From contig NZ_JAJHUO010000047.1 in assembly GCF_020859565.1 (NCBI RefSeq), positions 1-64,000 of the forward strand: a DNA stretch of 64,000 nucleotides, read 5' to 3'. How positions within the stretch are numbered: position 1 is the stretch's first letter; every line of letters starts with the position of its first letter. Positions 51,905 to 60,774 of the stretch are shown here, one piece after another. The notes under the pieces are model-generated. The model did no database searches, had not been told where the DNA came from, and was given only the letters and a program-made list of their open reading frames with translations. The DNA comes from Saccharothrix luteola (GTDB lineage Bacteria > Actinomycetota > Actinomycetes > Mycobacteriales > Pseudonocardiaceae). A program made the position numbers and the translations under genes.

Positions 51905-53902
51905 GTGGTGCGACACCTTCCGCTCCTGGCCAACCACTCCGCCGGCCGCGCGGCCGTCACCTGCGAGTACCGCTGCGGTGACGCGTGCTTCCACGACGTG
52001 CCGAACACCTCGGGCAACCCGTCCTTCGGCGACCTGGTCGACCGCCGCACGGCCGTCAAAGCGGCGCTGGTCGTGGCCGCGCTCGGCGGTGGCGCGGTCG
52101 CCGGCACGGGCAGCGCGGCGGCCGGACCTCGTCCCGCCGGCCTGGACTTCGAACCGGTCGCGCCGAACGCGCTGGACGCCGTCGTCGTCCCCGAGGGCTA
52201 CCGGCACGAAGTCGTGATCCGCTGGGGCGACCCGCTCTTCCCCGACGCGCCGGAGTTCGACTTCGACCACCAGACCGCCGCCGCGCAGGCCCGCCAGTTC
52301 GGGTTCAACTGCGACTTCGCCGCGCTGCTGCCGCTGGACCCGACGGGCCGGACGAGCCTGCTGGTGACCAACCACGAGTACACCGGCGAGCCGTTCATGT
52401 TCCGCGGTTACGACGCCGAGAACCCCACCCGCGAGCAGGTCGAGATCGCGTGGGCGGCGCACGGCCTGTCCGTCGTTCAGGTCCACCAGTCCCGCGACGG
52501 CCGCCTGAGCACGCGGTTCTCCCGCTACAACCGCCGGATCACGGCCACGACACCGTTCCGGCTGACCGGGCCGGCGGCGGGCTCGGAGTACCTCAAGACC
52601 TCCGCCGACCCGACCGGCACGAAGGTGTTGGGCACGCTCAACAACTGCGCGGGCGGCGTCACGCCGTGGGGCACGATCCTGTCCGGCGAGGAGAACTTCA
52701 ACCAGTACTTCGGCAACGCCGACGCGCTCGCCGACCCGCGACTGACCCGCTACGGCATCACCGGCACGGCCACCACCCGCAAGTGGGAGCGGTTCGACGA
52801 GCGGTTCGACCTCGCGCGGGAGCCCAACGAGGTCAACCGGTTCGGCTGGGTCGTCGAACTCGACCCGCTCGACCCCGACTCCACGCCGGTCAAGCACACC
52901 GCGCTCGGCCGCTTCAAGCACGAGTGCGCGAACGTCCGCGTCGCGGGCGACGGCCGGGTGGTCGCCTACTCCGGCGACGACGAGCGGTTCGAGTACGTCT
53001 ACAAGTTCGTCTCCACCGGCAAGGTGCGTCGCGGCGACAGCAAAGCCGCCCGCCGGCACAACATGACCCTCCTCGACGACGGCACGCTGTACGTCGCCCG
53101 CTTCACCGGCGACAGCCCGCCCGTCGAGATCGACGGCTCCGGCAAGCTGCCCTCCGACGGCCGGTTCGACGGTCACGGCGAGTGGATCCCGCTGGTCAGC
53201 GGCACGCGGTCGTTCGTGCCGGGCATGACCGCCGAGGAGGTCTACGTCTTCACCCGGCTCGCCGCGGACAAGGTCGGCGCGACCAGGATGGACCGCCCCG
53301 AGGACATCCAGACCCACCCGCGCACCGGCGTCGTCTACCTCGCCCTGAGCAACAACGTCGACCGCGGCAAGGAGGGCAAGGAGGGCGCGACCGAGCCCAA
53401 CCCGCGGGTGGCCAACAAGCACGGGCAGGTGCTGGAGCTCGCCGAGCGCGGCGGCGACGCCCTCGCGCTCACCTTCTCGTGGAACCTCATGCTGGTGTGC
53501 GGCGACCCGGCGTCACCGGACACCTACTTCGCGGGTTACGACAAGACCCGCGTGTCGCCGATCTCCAGCCCCGACAACGTGGCGTTCGACCGGCACGGCA
53601 ACCTGTGGATCTCCAGCGACTCGGCCGGCGCGCTCGACGGCCACAACGACGGCCTGTACGCGGTGCCGGTGGCCGGGCCGCACCGCGGGCGGCTCCAGGC
53701 GTTCCTCACCGTGCCGCGCGGCGCGGAGACGTGCGGGCCGGTGATCGGCGAACGCGTGGTCACGGTGTGCGTGCAGCACCCCGGCGAGGTGGACGGCGCC
53801 AGTGCGGACAACCCGGTCTCGCACTGGCCGGACGGCGGCGACTCGCAGCCGCGCTCCGCGGTCGTCGCGGTGTGGCGCGAGCACCACCGCATCGGTGAGT
53901 GA
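51905..53902 (+). CDS. PhoX-family (DUF839) exported phosphatase, paralogue A
   Basis: 665 aa from the GTG at 51905 behind AGGAGGTCC. The N-terminal conserved block TCEYRCGDACFHDVPNTSGNPSFGD is typical of the actinobacterial subgroup. A twin-arginine signal follows (DRRTAVKAALVVAAL, RR at 47-48). The large beta-propeller catalytic part carries the family pattern (WGTILSGEENFNQYF, DDERFEYVYKFVS, DRPEDIQTHP). PhoX enzymes are calcium/iron phosphomonoesterases exported by Tat that release phosphate from organic esters. A PHO-box-like repeat upstream supports phosphate control. A second copy lies immediately downstream; both are tandem duplicates. Confidence 0.88.
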   Translation: MVRHLPLLANHSAGRAAVTCEYRCGDACFHDVPNTSGNPSFGDLVDRRTAVKAALVVAALGGGAVAGTGSAAAGPRPAGLDFEPVAPNALDAVVVPEGYRHEVVIRWGDPLFPDAPEFDFDHQTAAAQARQFGFNCDFAALLPLDPTGRTSLLVTNHEYTGEPFMFRGYDAENPTREQVEIAWAAHGLSVVQVHQSRDGRLSTRFSRYNRRITATTPFRLTGPAAGSEYLKTSADPTGTKVLGTLNNCAGGVTPWGTILSGEENFNQYFGNADALADPRLTRYGITGTATTRKWERFDERFDLAREPNEVNRFGWVVELDPLDPDSTPVKHTALGRFKHECANVRVAGDGRVVAYSGDDERFEYVYKFVSTGKVRRGDSKAARRHNMTLLDDGTLYVARFTGDSPPVEIDGSGKLPSDGRFDGHGEWIPLVSGTRSFVPGMTAEEVYVFTRLAADKVGATRMDRPEDIQTHPRTGVVYLALSNNVDRGKEGKEGATEPNPRVANKHGQVLELAERGGDALALTFSWNLMLVCGDPASPDTYFAGYDKTRVSPISSPDNVAFDRHGNLWISSDSAGALDGHNDGLYAVPVAGPHRGRLQAFLTVPRGAETCGPVIGERVVTVCVQHPGEVDGASADNPVSHWPDGGDSQPRSAVVAVWREHHRIGE

Positions 53903-53957
53903 CCACCCGACGACACGCGGTGTGAGCTGCTGGTATCGGGCGGTTAACGATCGAGGT

Positions 53958-53979
53958 GTTCGCCTCGCGTTCACCTCGA
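53958..53979 (+). promoter_or_regulatory. PHO-box-like direct repeat upstream of the second phoX-type gene
   Basis: GTTCGCCTCGC-GTTCACCTCGA are two 11-bp direct repeats matching the PhoP-box unit of actinomycetes. They lie 27 bp before a TACGGT -10-like hexamer at 54007-54012 and 69 bp before the start at 54048. Confidence 0.7.
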
Positions 53980-54047
53980 CGTCCGCTGGCGGAGTGGTTG
54001 CCCTCTTACGGTCGCCCGGTTCCCACTGAGCGATTTCGGAGGTCCGC

Positions 54048-56129
54048 GTGTCCTCATCCACCGATCGGGGGCGGCGCCTGCTGCCCCTGCTGCCCAACCA
54101 CCCCCTCGGGCGGTCGGCGATCACCTGCAAGTACCGCTGCGGCGACGCCTGCGCCCACGAGGCGCCCAACACGTCCGACAACGCCTACTTCGGTGACGTC
54201 GTCGGCGAGGTCGTGCGCCGGCGCGGCCTGCTGAAGGCGGGCGCGGTGCTCGCCGTCGCGGGCGCGGGTGTCGGGCTGGTCGGTGCCGGCAGCGCCGCCG
54301 CGAAGCCCGAGGTCGAGGTCGACACCGACCTCGGCGGTGGTCGTCGACGTGACGGCCTGAACTTCGCCGCCGTCGCGCCCAACACCGAGGACCGCGTCGT
54401 CACGCCCGAGGGCTACGAGCAGGGCATCGTGCTGCGCTGGGGCGACCCGGTGGTGCCCGGCGCGCCCGCGTTCGACTTCGACCGCCAGACCCCGGCGGCG
54501 CAGGCGAAGCAGTTCGGCTACAACTGCGACTTCCTCGGCCTGGTCCCGGTCGGCAGGCACGACCAGTGGGTGCTCGTGGCCAACCACGAGTACACCTCCG
54601 AGGAGTTCCTGTTCAAGAACTGGGACGCGGCCAACCCGACCCGCGAGCAGACCGAGATCGCCTGGGCCGCGCACGGCGCGTCGGTGGTGCTGGTCGAGCG
54701 AGACCGGCGCAGCGGCAAGCTCGTGCCCAAGCTGGACCGGCGCTACAACCGGCGGCTGACCGCGACCTCGGAGTTCAAGGTCACCGGTCCGGCGGCGGGC
54801 TCGAAGCACCTCAAGACCTCCGCCGACCCGACCGGCACGAAGGTGTTGGGCACGCTCAACAACTGCGCCGGCGGCGTCACGCCGTGGGGCACGATCCTGT
54901 CGGGCGAGGAGAACTTCAACCAGTACTTCGCCAACGCGGGCTCGGTCACCGACCCGGTCGCCAAGGCGCGGCTGGCCCGCTACGGCCTGTCCGGCGCGGC
55001 GTCCACCCGCAAGTGGGAGCGGTTCGACAAGCGCTTCGACGTGGCGCAGGAGCCCAACGAGGTCAACCGGTTCGGCTGGGTCGTCGAGATCGACCCGCTC
55101 GACCCGGACTCGACCCCGGTCAAGCACACCGCGCTCGGCCGCTTCAAGCACGAGGGCGCGAACGTGATCATCGCCCGGGACGGCCGCGTGGTCGCGTACA
55201 TGGGCGACGACGAGCGCTTCGACTACATGTACAAGTTCGTCTCGGACGAGAAGTACAAGCCGGGCAACAGCAAGCACGCGCGTGAGCACAACAAGAAGCT
55301 GCTGGACAAGGGCACGCTGTACGTCGCCAAGTTCACCGGCGACAGCCCGGTCGCCGAGATCGACGGTTCCGGCAAGCTGCCCGCCGACGGCGGGTTCGAC
55401 GGCTCCGGCGAGTGGATTCCGCTGGCCGCGGGCGACCGCTCGTTCGTGCCCGGCTTCACCGCCGAGGAGGTCTACGTCTTCACGCGGCTCGCGGCGGACG
55501 CCGTCGGCCCGACCAAGATGGACCGCCCCGAGGACGTCGAGCCGAACCCGCGCAACCGCCGGGTGTACGCGGCGCTGACCAACAACACCGACCGCGGCAA
55601 GGCGGGCAAGGAAGGCCCGACCGAGCCGAACCCGCGCCCGAACAACCGCCACGGGCACGTGCTGGAGCTGGAGGAGCGCCGCGGCGACAACACCGCCACG
55701 TCGTTCTCGTGGAAGCTGCTGCTGGTGTGCGGCGACCCGACGTCGGCCGACACGTACTTCGGCGGCTACGACAAGACCCAGGTCTCGCCGATCTCGTGCC
55801 CGGACAACGTGGCGTTCGACGCGCGGGGCAACCTGTGGATCTCCACCGACGGCAACGCCCTGAAGTCCAACGACGGCCTGTTCGCGGTGCCGGTCGAGGG
55901 CCCGTACCGCGGCCGGGTGAAGCAGTTCCTGACCGTGCCGAAGGGCGCCGAGACGTGCGGCCCGGTGGTCGAGGACGACTTCGTGCTCGTCGCCGTGCAG
56001 CACCCCGGCGAGATCGACGGCGCGTCGGCCGCCAACCCGCTGTCGCACTGGCCGGACGGCGGCACCTCCCAGCCGCGCCCGTCCGTGGTCGCGGTGTGGA
56101 AGAAGGACAAGGGCCGCATCTGCGGCTGA
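54048..56129 (+). CDS. PhoX-family (DUF839) exported phosphatase, paralogue B
   Basis: 693 aa from the GTG at 54048 (GGAGG upstream). Same architecture as its neighbour: the ITCKYRCGDACAHEAPNTSDNAYFGD block, twin-arginine signal VVRRRGLLKAGAVLAV (Arg57-59), then the propeller domain. It differs mainly by a longer mature N-terminus (EVEVDTDLGGGRRRDG) and small insertions. A stretch of about 118 bp in the two genes (52603 and 54809 onwards) differs at only two or three positions although other parts are well diverged, suggesting gene conversion. Exported phosphomonoesterase, probably phosphate-starvation induced; a terminator-like stem follows at 56133-56175. Confidence 0.88.
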   Translation: MSSSTDRGRRLLPLLPNHPLGRSAITCKYRCGDACAHEAPNTSDNAYFGDVVGEVVRRRGLLKAGAVLAVAGAGVGLVGAGSAAAKPEVEVDTDLGGGRRRDGLNFAAVAPNTEDRVVTPEGYEQGIVLRWGDPVVPGAPAFDFDRQTPAAQAKQFGYNCDFLGLVPVGRHDQWVLVANHEYTSEEFLFKNWDAANPTREQTEIAWAAHGASVVLVERDRRSGKLVPKLDRRYNRRLTATSEFKVTGPAAGSKHLKTSADPTGTKVLGTLNNCAGGVTPWGTILSGEENFNQYFANAGSVTDPVAKARLARYGLSGAASTRKWERFDKRFDVAQEPNEVNRFGWVVEIDPLDPDSTPVKHTALGRFKHEGANVIIARDGRVVAYMGDDERFDYMYKFVSDEKYKPGNSKHAREHNKKLLDKGTLYVAKFTGDSPVAEIDGSGKLPADGGFDGSGEWIPLAAGDRSFVPGFTAEEVYVFTRLAADAVGPTKMDRPEDVEPNPRNRRVYAALTNNTDRGKAGKEGPTEPNPRPNNRHGHVLELEERRGDNTATSFSWKLLLVCGDPTSADTYFGGYDKTQVSPISCPDNVAFDARGNLWISTDGNALKSNDGLFAVPVEGPYRGRVKQFLTVPKGAETCGPVVEDDFVLVAVQHPGEIDGASAANPLSHWPDGGTSQPRPSVVAVWKKDKGRICG

Positions 56130-56132
56130 CCC

Positions 56133-56175
56133 CGAGGTGGAGGGCTCGCGCCGAGCCCGAGCCCTCCACACCTCG
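56133..56175 (+). terminator. terminator after the second phoX-type gene
   Basis: CGAGGTGGAGGGCTCG pairs with CGAGCCCTCCAC-ACCTCG with a 2-nt bulge, 4 nt after the stop codon. Confidence 0.7.
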
Positions 56176-56229
56176 CGCGTCGGACCTCCAGCGGGCGCCG
56201 GGGGTTCGACCCGCGGTTAGGGTTTCGGC

Positions 56230-56910
56230 ATGAGTCGACCCGTTGCGCTGATCACCGGAGCGTCGCGAGGCATCGGCGCGGCGGTCGCCCGTGCCCTCGC
56301 GCCCACGCACGACCTGCTGCTCGGCGGCCGGGACGAGGACGCGTTGGCCCGACTGGCCGCGACGCTGGAGTCCGCCCGACCGTGGCCGGTCGAGTTGACC
56401 GACACCGACGCGCTGGCCAACGCCACGGCCGGCCTCACGCGCCTGGACGTCCTCGTGCACAGCGCGGGCATCGCCGAACTCGGCCCGCTCGCCGACGCGA
56501 CCGCCGACGTCTGGCGCCGCACCCTCGACGTCAACGTGGTCGCGGTCGCGGAGCTCACCCGGCTGGCGCTGCCGCTCCTGCGCGCCGACCGGGGCCACGT
56601 CGTGCTGATCAACTCCGGCGCCGGGCTGCGCGCCAACCCCGACTGGGGCGTCTACGCGGCCAGCAAGTTCGCCCTGCGCGCCTTCGGCGACGCCCTGCGC
56701 GCCGAAGAAGAAGACCTCCGCGTCACGTCCGTCCACCCCGGACGCGTCGACACCGACATGCAGCGCGGCGTCCGCGAGCAGGAGAACGGCGACTACCAGC
56801 CGAACCTCTACCTGAACGCGGACTCCGTGGCCCGGGCCGTCGCCACCGCCGTGAACGCGGGCGAGGACGCCCACTTCACCGAGATCGTGGTCCGCCCCCG
56901 CCCCCGCTGA
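56230..56910 (+). CDS. short-chain dehydrogenase/reductase
   Basis: 226 aa. TGASRGIG cofactor motif (residues 10-17), VLVHSAG in place of NNAG, catalytic Tyr-Lys in WGVYAASKFALRAFG, and Ser in INSGAG. GGRDEDALARL after strand 2 (Arg) suggests NADP(H). Relatives include short SDRs with unknown small-molecule substrates. The ATG is 6 nt after TAGGGT (56218-56223), giving a leaderless pattern. It is convergent with the amidohydrolase gene, 14 bp apart. Confidence 0.93.
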   Translation: MSRPVALITGASRGIGAAVARALAPTHDLLLGGRDEDALARLAATLESARPWPVELTDTDALANATAGLTRLDVLVHSAGIAELGPLADATADVWRRTLDVNVVAVAELTRLALPLLRADRGHVVLINSGAGLRANPDWGVYAASKFALRAFGDALRAEEEDLRVTSVHPGRVDTDMQRGVREQENGDYQPNLYLNADSVARAVATAVNAGEDAHFTEIVVRPRPR

Positions 56911-56924
56911 CCCACCGCGACGGA

Positions 56925-58226
56925 CTACCGCAGCCGGGCCGCCACCTCGCGCACGCCCGCCTGCGCCTCACGCCGGTCCACGTTCGTGGTCTCGCCGTCG
57001 GCCACGACCTGCTTGCCCGCCACCCACACGTCCTTGACCCGCCGCGTGCCCGAGGCCCACACCAGGTTCGCCAGCACCTGCTCGTCCGGCGCGTCCAACC
57101 CCGTGGCGAACGCCGGGTCGTCCACGTCCACGTGCACCACGTCGCCCCACCGGCCGGGCTCCAGCGCGCCGAGGTCCTCACGGCCCAACGCCGCCGCACC
57201 ACCGCGCGTGGCCAGCAGCAACGCGTCCGCCGCCCGCATCGCGGTCGCGTCCTGCGTCGTCACGCGCGCCAACAGCGCCGCCAACCTGGCCTCCTCGAAC
57301 AGGTCGAGGTCGTCGTTGGACGCCGGCCCGTCCGTGCCCAACCCGACCGCGACGCCCGCGTCCAGGTAGGACCGCACCGGCGCGATGCCGGACGCCAGCT
57401 TGGTGTTCGAGCCGGGGCAGTGCGCGATGCCGACGCCGTGCCTGGCGTAGATCGCCACGTCCTCCGGCGACAGGTGCACGGAGTGCGCCGACAGCACCCG
57501 CCCGCCCAGCACGCCCGCCTGCTCCAACAACCGCGGCACGGACCCGTGCGACGCCCGCTGCTCCAGGTCCTCCTCCGCCGACTCGGCCACGTGCACCTGC
57601 ACCAGCGCGCCGCGGTCACGCGCCTCGCCGCCGATCTCGCCGAGCGCCTCCGGCGACAGGATGTACGCCGAGTGCGGCCCGTAGCTCAGCTCGACCCGCT
57701 CGTCCGGCCCGAACCGCAGCCCGTCGGCGTCGATCCACCGGGTGATCTCGTCGGTCATCGGACGCCACGGCATCCCCGGCAGGTCCATGATCGCCGCACC
57801 GAACAGCACGCGCGACCCGGCGGCCAGCACCGCGTCCGCGAGGTGCTCGCCGTGGAAGTACATCTCGGCGCTCGTGGTCACGCCGTTGCGCAGCATCTCC
57901 ACCGCGCCGAGCAGCATGCCGACCCGGATGTCGGACGGCTTCATCTTCGCCTCGGCCGGCCACATCGCCTCGCGCAGCCAGCGCAGCAGCGGCAGGTCGC
58001 CGCCCATGCCGCGCAGCAGCACCATCGGGCTGTGCGCGTGCGCGTTCACCAGGCCGGGCAGCAGGATCCCGCTCAACCGGCGCACCTCGCCGGCGAACTC
58101 CGGGGCGTCGGCCTCCGCGCCGACGTACGCGACCCGGCCGTCCACGACGTCGACGACGGCGTCGCGCAGGACGGTGCAGGCGGGATCGCAGGGCAGGACG
58201 ACGGGGGCGTGCAGGCGCAGCGACAT
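56925..58226 (-). CDS. amidohydrolase (SAH/MTA-deaminase or chlorohydrolase type)
   Basis: 433 aa metal-dependent hydrolase. Metal ligands: HxH in LVNAHAHSPMVLLRGMGGDLPLLRWL (residues about 61-63), His in LVQVHVAESAEEDL, His in VLSAHSVHLSPEDVA, and Asp in GTDGPASNDDLDLFEE. The GxxGDLPLxxWL segment and the Glu of VAES place it near aminohydrolases deaminating S-adenosylhomocysteine or methylthioadenosine and guanine-like rings, rather than ureases. ATG start at 58226; an open upstream extension is not supported. Substrate unknown; a nucleobase or thio-nucleoside deaminase is the best guess. Confidence 0.87.
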   Translation of the reverse strand: MSLRLHAPVVLPCDPACTVLRDAVVDVVDGRVAYVGAEADAPEFAGEVRRLSGILLPGLVNAHAHSPMVLLRGMGGDLPLLRWLREAMWPAEAKMKPSDIRVGMLLGAVEMLRNGVTTSAEMYFHGEHLADAVLAAGSRVLFGAAIMDLPGMPWRPMTDEITRWIDADGLRFGPDERVELSYGPHSAYILSPEALGEIGGEARDRGALVQVHVAESAEEDLEQRASHGSVPRLLEQAGVLGGRVLSAHSVHLSPEDVAIYARHGVGIAHCPGSNTKLASGIAPVRSYLDAGVAVGLGTDGPASNDDLDLFEEARLAALLARVTTQDATAMRAADALLLATRGGAAALGREDLGALEPGRWGDVVHVDVDDPAFATGLDAPDEQVLANLVWASGTRRVKDVWVAGKQVVADGETTNVDRREAQAGVREVAARLR

Positions 58227-58399
58227 ACCCCGATCCTGCCGCACTCGAACGAGCGACACACAACGTGGCGGCCCACGCCTCACCCCGTAACCCGAACAGT
58301 GGGTTTGACCTTCTCGGGCGGTGTTCACCCGCCGGGTGGACGTAATCTCCGAAACGTTGGGAGAGGTGGTGGTCCCGCTGATCCGGCGAAGGAGTGACA

Positions 58400-59263
58400 G
58401 TGGCTCGTAACGGTGGAAGTGCTCAACCCGGCGAGCGCCGCGGCAGGGGGGAACCCGCGGCGGCGGTCCTGCGATCGGAGGCTGATTTCTCCGAGCCGGA
58501 CCTGTCCCGGGAACGTCGATGGCTCGCGCTGTTCCTGCTGGTGCACCTGGTGGACGACAACGGTCGGATGAGCACCGCGTACCGGCGGGTGCTGCGCCGG
58601 GCGGCGCGAACACCCGGGCACTGGGCCAACGGCCGGTCGCTCGGCGCCGTCCGGGCCGAGGTGACGCGCTGGATCGGCGTGCAGGCGCGGCCCGACTGCG
58701 TGCCGCCGTGGGACCGGGTCGCGAGCCTGGTCCACGCGGCCGTGCACCCGACGCTCGTGCCGGACGTGCTGGCCACGGCCCGCTACCTGCACGGTCTCGT
58801 CACCGGCGTGGAGACCGGCGACCCGCGTCCGCGCTGGCTGGACCTGGCGGTCGACGACATCACCACGGCGATGATCGGCGGCCCGGAGTGGGCGCGCAAG
58901 CACGGCCTCGCCGCACCCGACGACGCGGCGTCCGACGACCTCCGGGCCGACGGTGGCGCTCCCACGAAGCGGGAGTCGAGCGCGTACGAGATGTTGTGGA
59001 CGGTGGTCCGGGTGCACCGCGACGCGGAGGCGCGGATCGCCGAACTGGAGCACCAGGTGCGACAGCTGCACGAGGAGAACGCCCGGCTCTCCGGCGACGT
59101 CACCACGTGGCTCGGTGACTACCGGCCGACGATCCCCGACCAGGACCGCGGAGCCCGCCGCCGTCCCGTCGTCGACCGGCACCTCGCCCCGGAGGAGCCG
59201 GCGCGGTCCTTCACCTACCCGCTGCCCGCCGAACTGCCCGCCTCGCACCCGACCGCCGGCTGA
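58400..59263 (+). CDS. uncharacterised protein with C-terminal coiled coil
   Basis: 287 aa from the GTG at 58400 (AAGGAG 5 nt upstream). No family recognised. Residues about 60-170 form an all-helical domain with conserved-looking Trp and Arg positions (RTPGHWANGRSLGAVRAEVTRWIGVQARPDCVPPWDRVASLVHAAV). A heptad stretch at about 210-235 (RIAELEHQVRQLHEENARL) predicts a coiled coil. The tail is Pro-rich. No membrane segment. The lone helical domain with a coiled coil suggests a regulatory or scaffolding protein. It sits alone between divergent and convergent neighbours; the hairpin GGGCGG/CCGCC lies in its leader near 58316. Confidence 0.65.
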   Translation: MARNGGSAQPGERRGRGEPAAAVLRSEADFSEPDLSRERRWLALFLLVHLVDDNGRMSTAYRRVLRRAARTPGHWANGRSLGAVRAEVTRWIGVQARPDCVPPWDRVASLVHAAVHPTLVPDVLATARYLHGLVTGVETGDPRPRWLDLAVDDITTAMIGGPEWARKHGLAAPDDAASDDLRADGGAPTKRESSAYEMLWTVVRVHRDAEARIAELEHQVRQLHEENARLSGDVTTWLGDYRPTIPDQDRGARRRPVVDRHLAPEEPARSFTYPLPAELPASHPTAG

Positions 59264-59326
59264 CCGGTCACGGGCGCGTCCGACGCGGATCGAGCGGGCG
59301 CGGGGGTGGTGCGGTCGCGGAACCGG

Positions 59327-60487
59327 TCACCGCACCACGGGCAGGGCGGCGCGCACCTCCCAGCCCCCACCGGCGCGCGCGCCCGCGCTGAACCGCCCGC
59401 CGAGCAGCTCGACGCGCTCCTTCATGCCCACCAACCCGTAACCACCGGACCCGCCGACCGGCGGCGTCTTCCGCGCCCGCCCGTCGTCGGCCACCAGCAC
59501 GTGCACCACACCGTCCGAAACGGACACCGAGACGTCCACAGAGGACGCGTCCTCGGCGTGCTTGCGCGCGTTGGTCAAGGACTCCTGCACCAACCGCAGC
59601 ACCGAGCGCCCCAAAGACGGCGGCACGGACACCGGCAGGTCGACGTGCAGCCGCACGTGCTGACCGGAGCGCTCCACCACACCGCGCACGTCGTCGGCCA
59701 GGTCGCTGGACGCGGTCGGCGCGTCGGCCTCGGTGTCGCGCAACGTGCCGACCAGGCGGCGCATCTCGGCCAGCGCCTCGTTGCCGCTGCGCACGATGAT
59801 CGGCAACGCCTCCTGCGCCGCCGACGGCACGGCCTGCGCCGCCTGCGCGTGCACGACCATCCCGGTCACGTAGTGCGCGATCACGTCGTGCAGCTCGCGG
59901 GCCAGCGCCATCCGCTCGGTGTGCTGCGCCGCCGCGACCTCGGCCCGCACGGCGGTCGCGCGTTCCCGGTCGCGGGCGCGGAAGTACAGCCCGGTGCCGA
60001 CCGACAGCGCCAGCAGCACCCCGGCGAACACCGCCTGCGCCCAGAACCCCGGACCGCTGTAGTCGCCCGACCAGTACGGCGACCGGTACTCGGGCCGCAC
60101 GACGGCGGCCAACGCCGACACCGCGACGAGCAGCACGACCCCGGCCACCGCCCGCAACGGCGGCACGTGCCGCACCACCACCGCGACGATCGCCATCAGC
60201 GCCGCGACCTCGGCCACCACCAGGCCGCCGATCATCGGCGTCACGGGCGCGACACCCGCCACGCGCAGCACGGTCGAGCTCGCCACCACCGCCGTCGCGG
60301 CGGTCAGCGCGGCGTCGAACGGGCGCCGGGGCGCGAGCACGGCCAGCGCGCACACCACGAGCGCGCCGGGCAGGTGCCACCAGCCGACCTCGCCGAGGAA
60401 CTCGCCGCCGACGAGGAAGAGCAGGGCGCACGCCAGCGGCCACTGGCGGCGGAGCAGGGCCCGCCACCCGAGCTGAGTGCTCTCCAC
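59327..60487 (-). CDS. orphan sensor histidine kinase (NarX-like HisKA_3)
   Basis: 386 aa. Four or five transmembrane helices occupy residues 15-165 with no sizeable extracytoplasmic domain. The HisKA_3 segment carries the phospho-His in LARELHDVIAHYVTGMVVHAQAAQ; the HATPase carries SLTNARKHAE and VADDGRARK and ends GGSGGYGLVGMKERVEL. The GTG at 60487 is 8 nt after TACGGT. No response regulator gene is adjacent, which is unusual for this subfamily because its partner is normally next to it. The MacR-like regulator in the window is far away. Confidence 0.88.
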   Translation of the reverse strand: MESTQLGWRALLRRQWPLACALLFLVGGEFLGEVGWWHLPGALVVCALAVLAPRRPFDAALTAATAVVASSTVLRVAGVAPVTPMIGGLVVAEVAALMAIVAVVVRHVPPLRAVAGVVLLVAVSALAAVVRPEYRSPYWSGDYSGPGFWAQAVFAGVLLALSVGTGLYFRARDRERATAVRAEVAAAQHTERMALARELHDVIAHYVTGMVVHAQAAQAVPSAAQEALPIIVRSGNEALAEMRRLVGTLRDTEADAPTASSDLADDVRGVVERSGQHVRLHVDLPVSVPPSLGRSVLRLVQESLTNARKHAEDASSVDVSVSVSDGVVHVLVADDGRARKTPPVGGSGGYGLVGMKERVELLGGRFSAGARAGGGWEVRAALPVVR

Positions 60488-60656
60488 GGGACCTCACCGT
60501 AGGTGGTCGCGGCGCGGGGCGCGTCCGACCCCGGTCGGGTGGGGCGTCAACCGCGAGGCTGACCCGAACGCCCGGTTAAACACACCAGTGGCCGATGTCG
60601 GATGACGAATCCCGGGGTGACTCTTGAGCGGTGAGTCGGGGAACGGGAGGAACACC

Positions 60657-60755
60657 ATGTTCGGAGTGGTCGCTACTTGGGCGGGTGCGGTGCTCGGCCT
60701 GCTGGTGCTGGTCCTGATGGCGCTGGCCGGCGTGTTGATCGATTCCCAGCGCTGA
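60657..60755 (+). CDS. 32-residue single-pass membrane peptide
   Basis: Starts at ATG 60657 with GGGAGGA 6 nt upstream, an excellent site, and ends at TGA 60755. The peptide MFGVVATWAGAVLGLLVLVLMALAGVLIDSQR is one hydrophobic helix with a short polar end. It lies in the gap between the histidine kinase (minus strand) and the NO-synthase gene (minus strand, ends 60775), facing the opposite way. It may be a regulatory or partner membrane peptide; no family is recognised. The leader around 60590-60650 shows no clear hairpin. Confidence 0.7.
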   Translation: MFGVVATWAGAVLGLLVLVLMALAGVLIDSQR

Positions 60756-60774
60756 GCCGGGGGTGGGCGACTGC

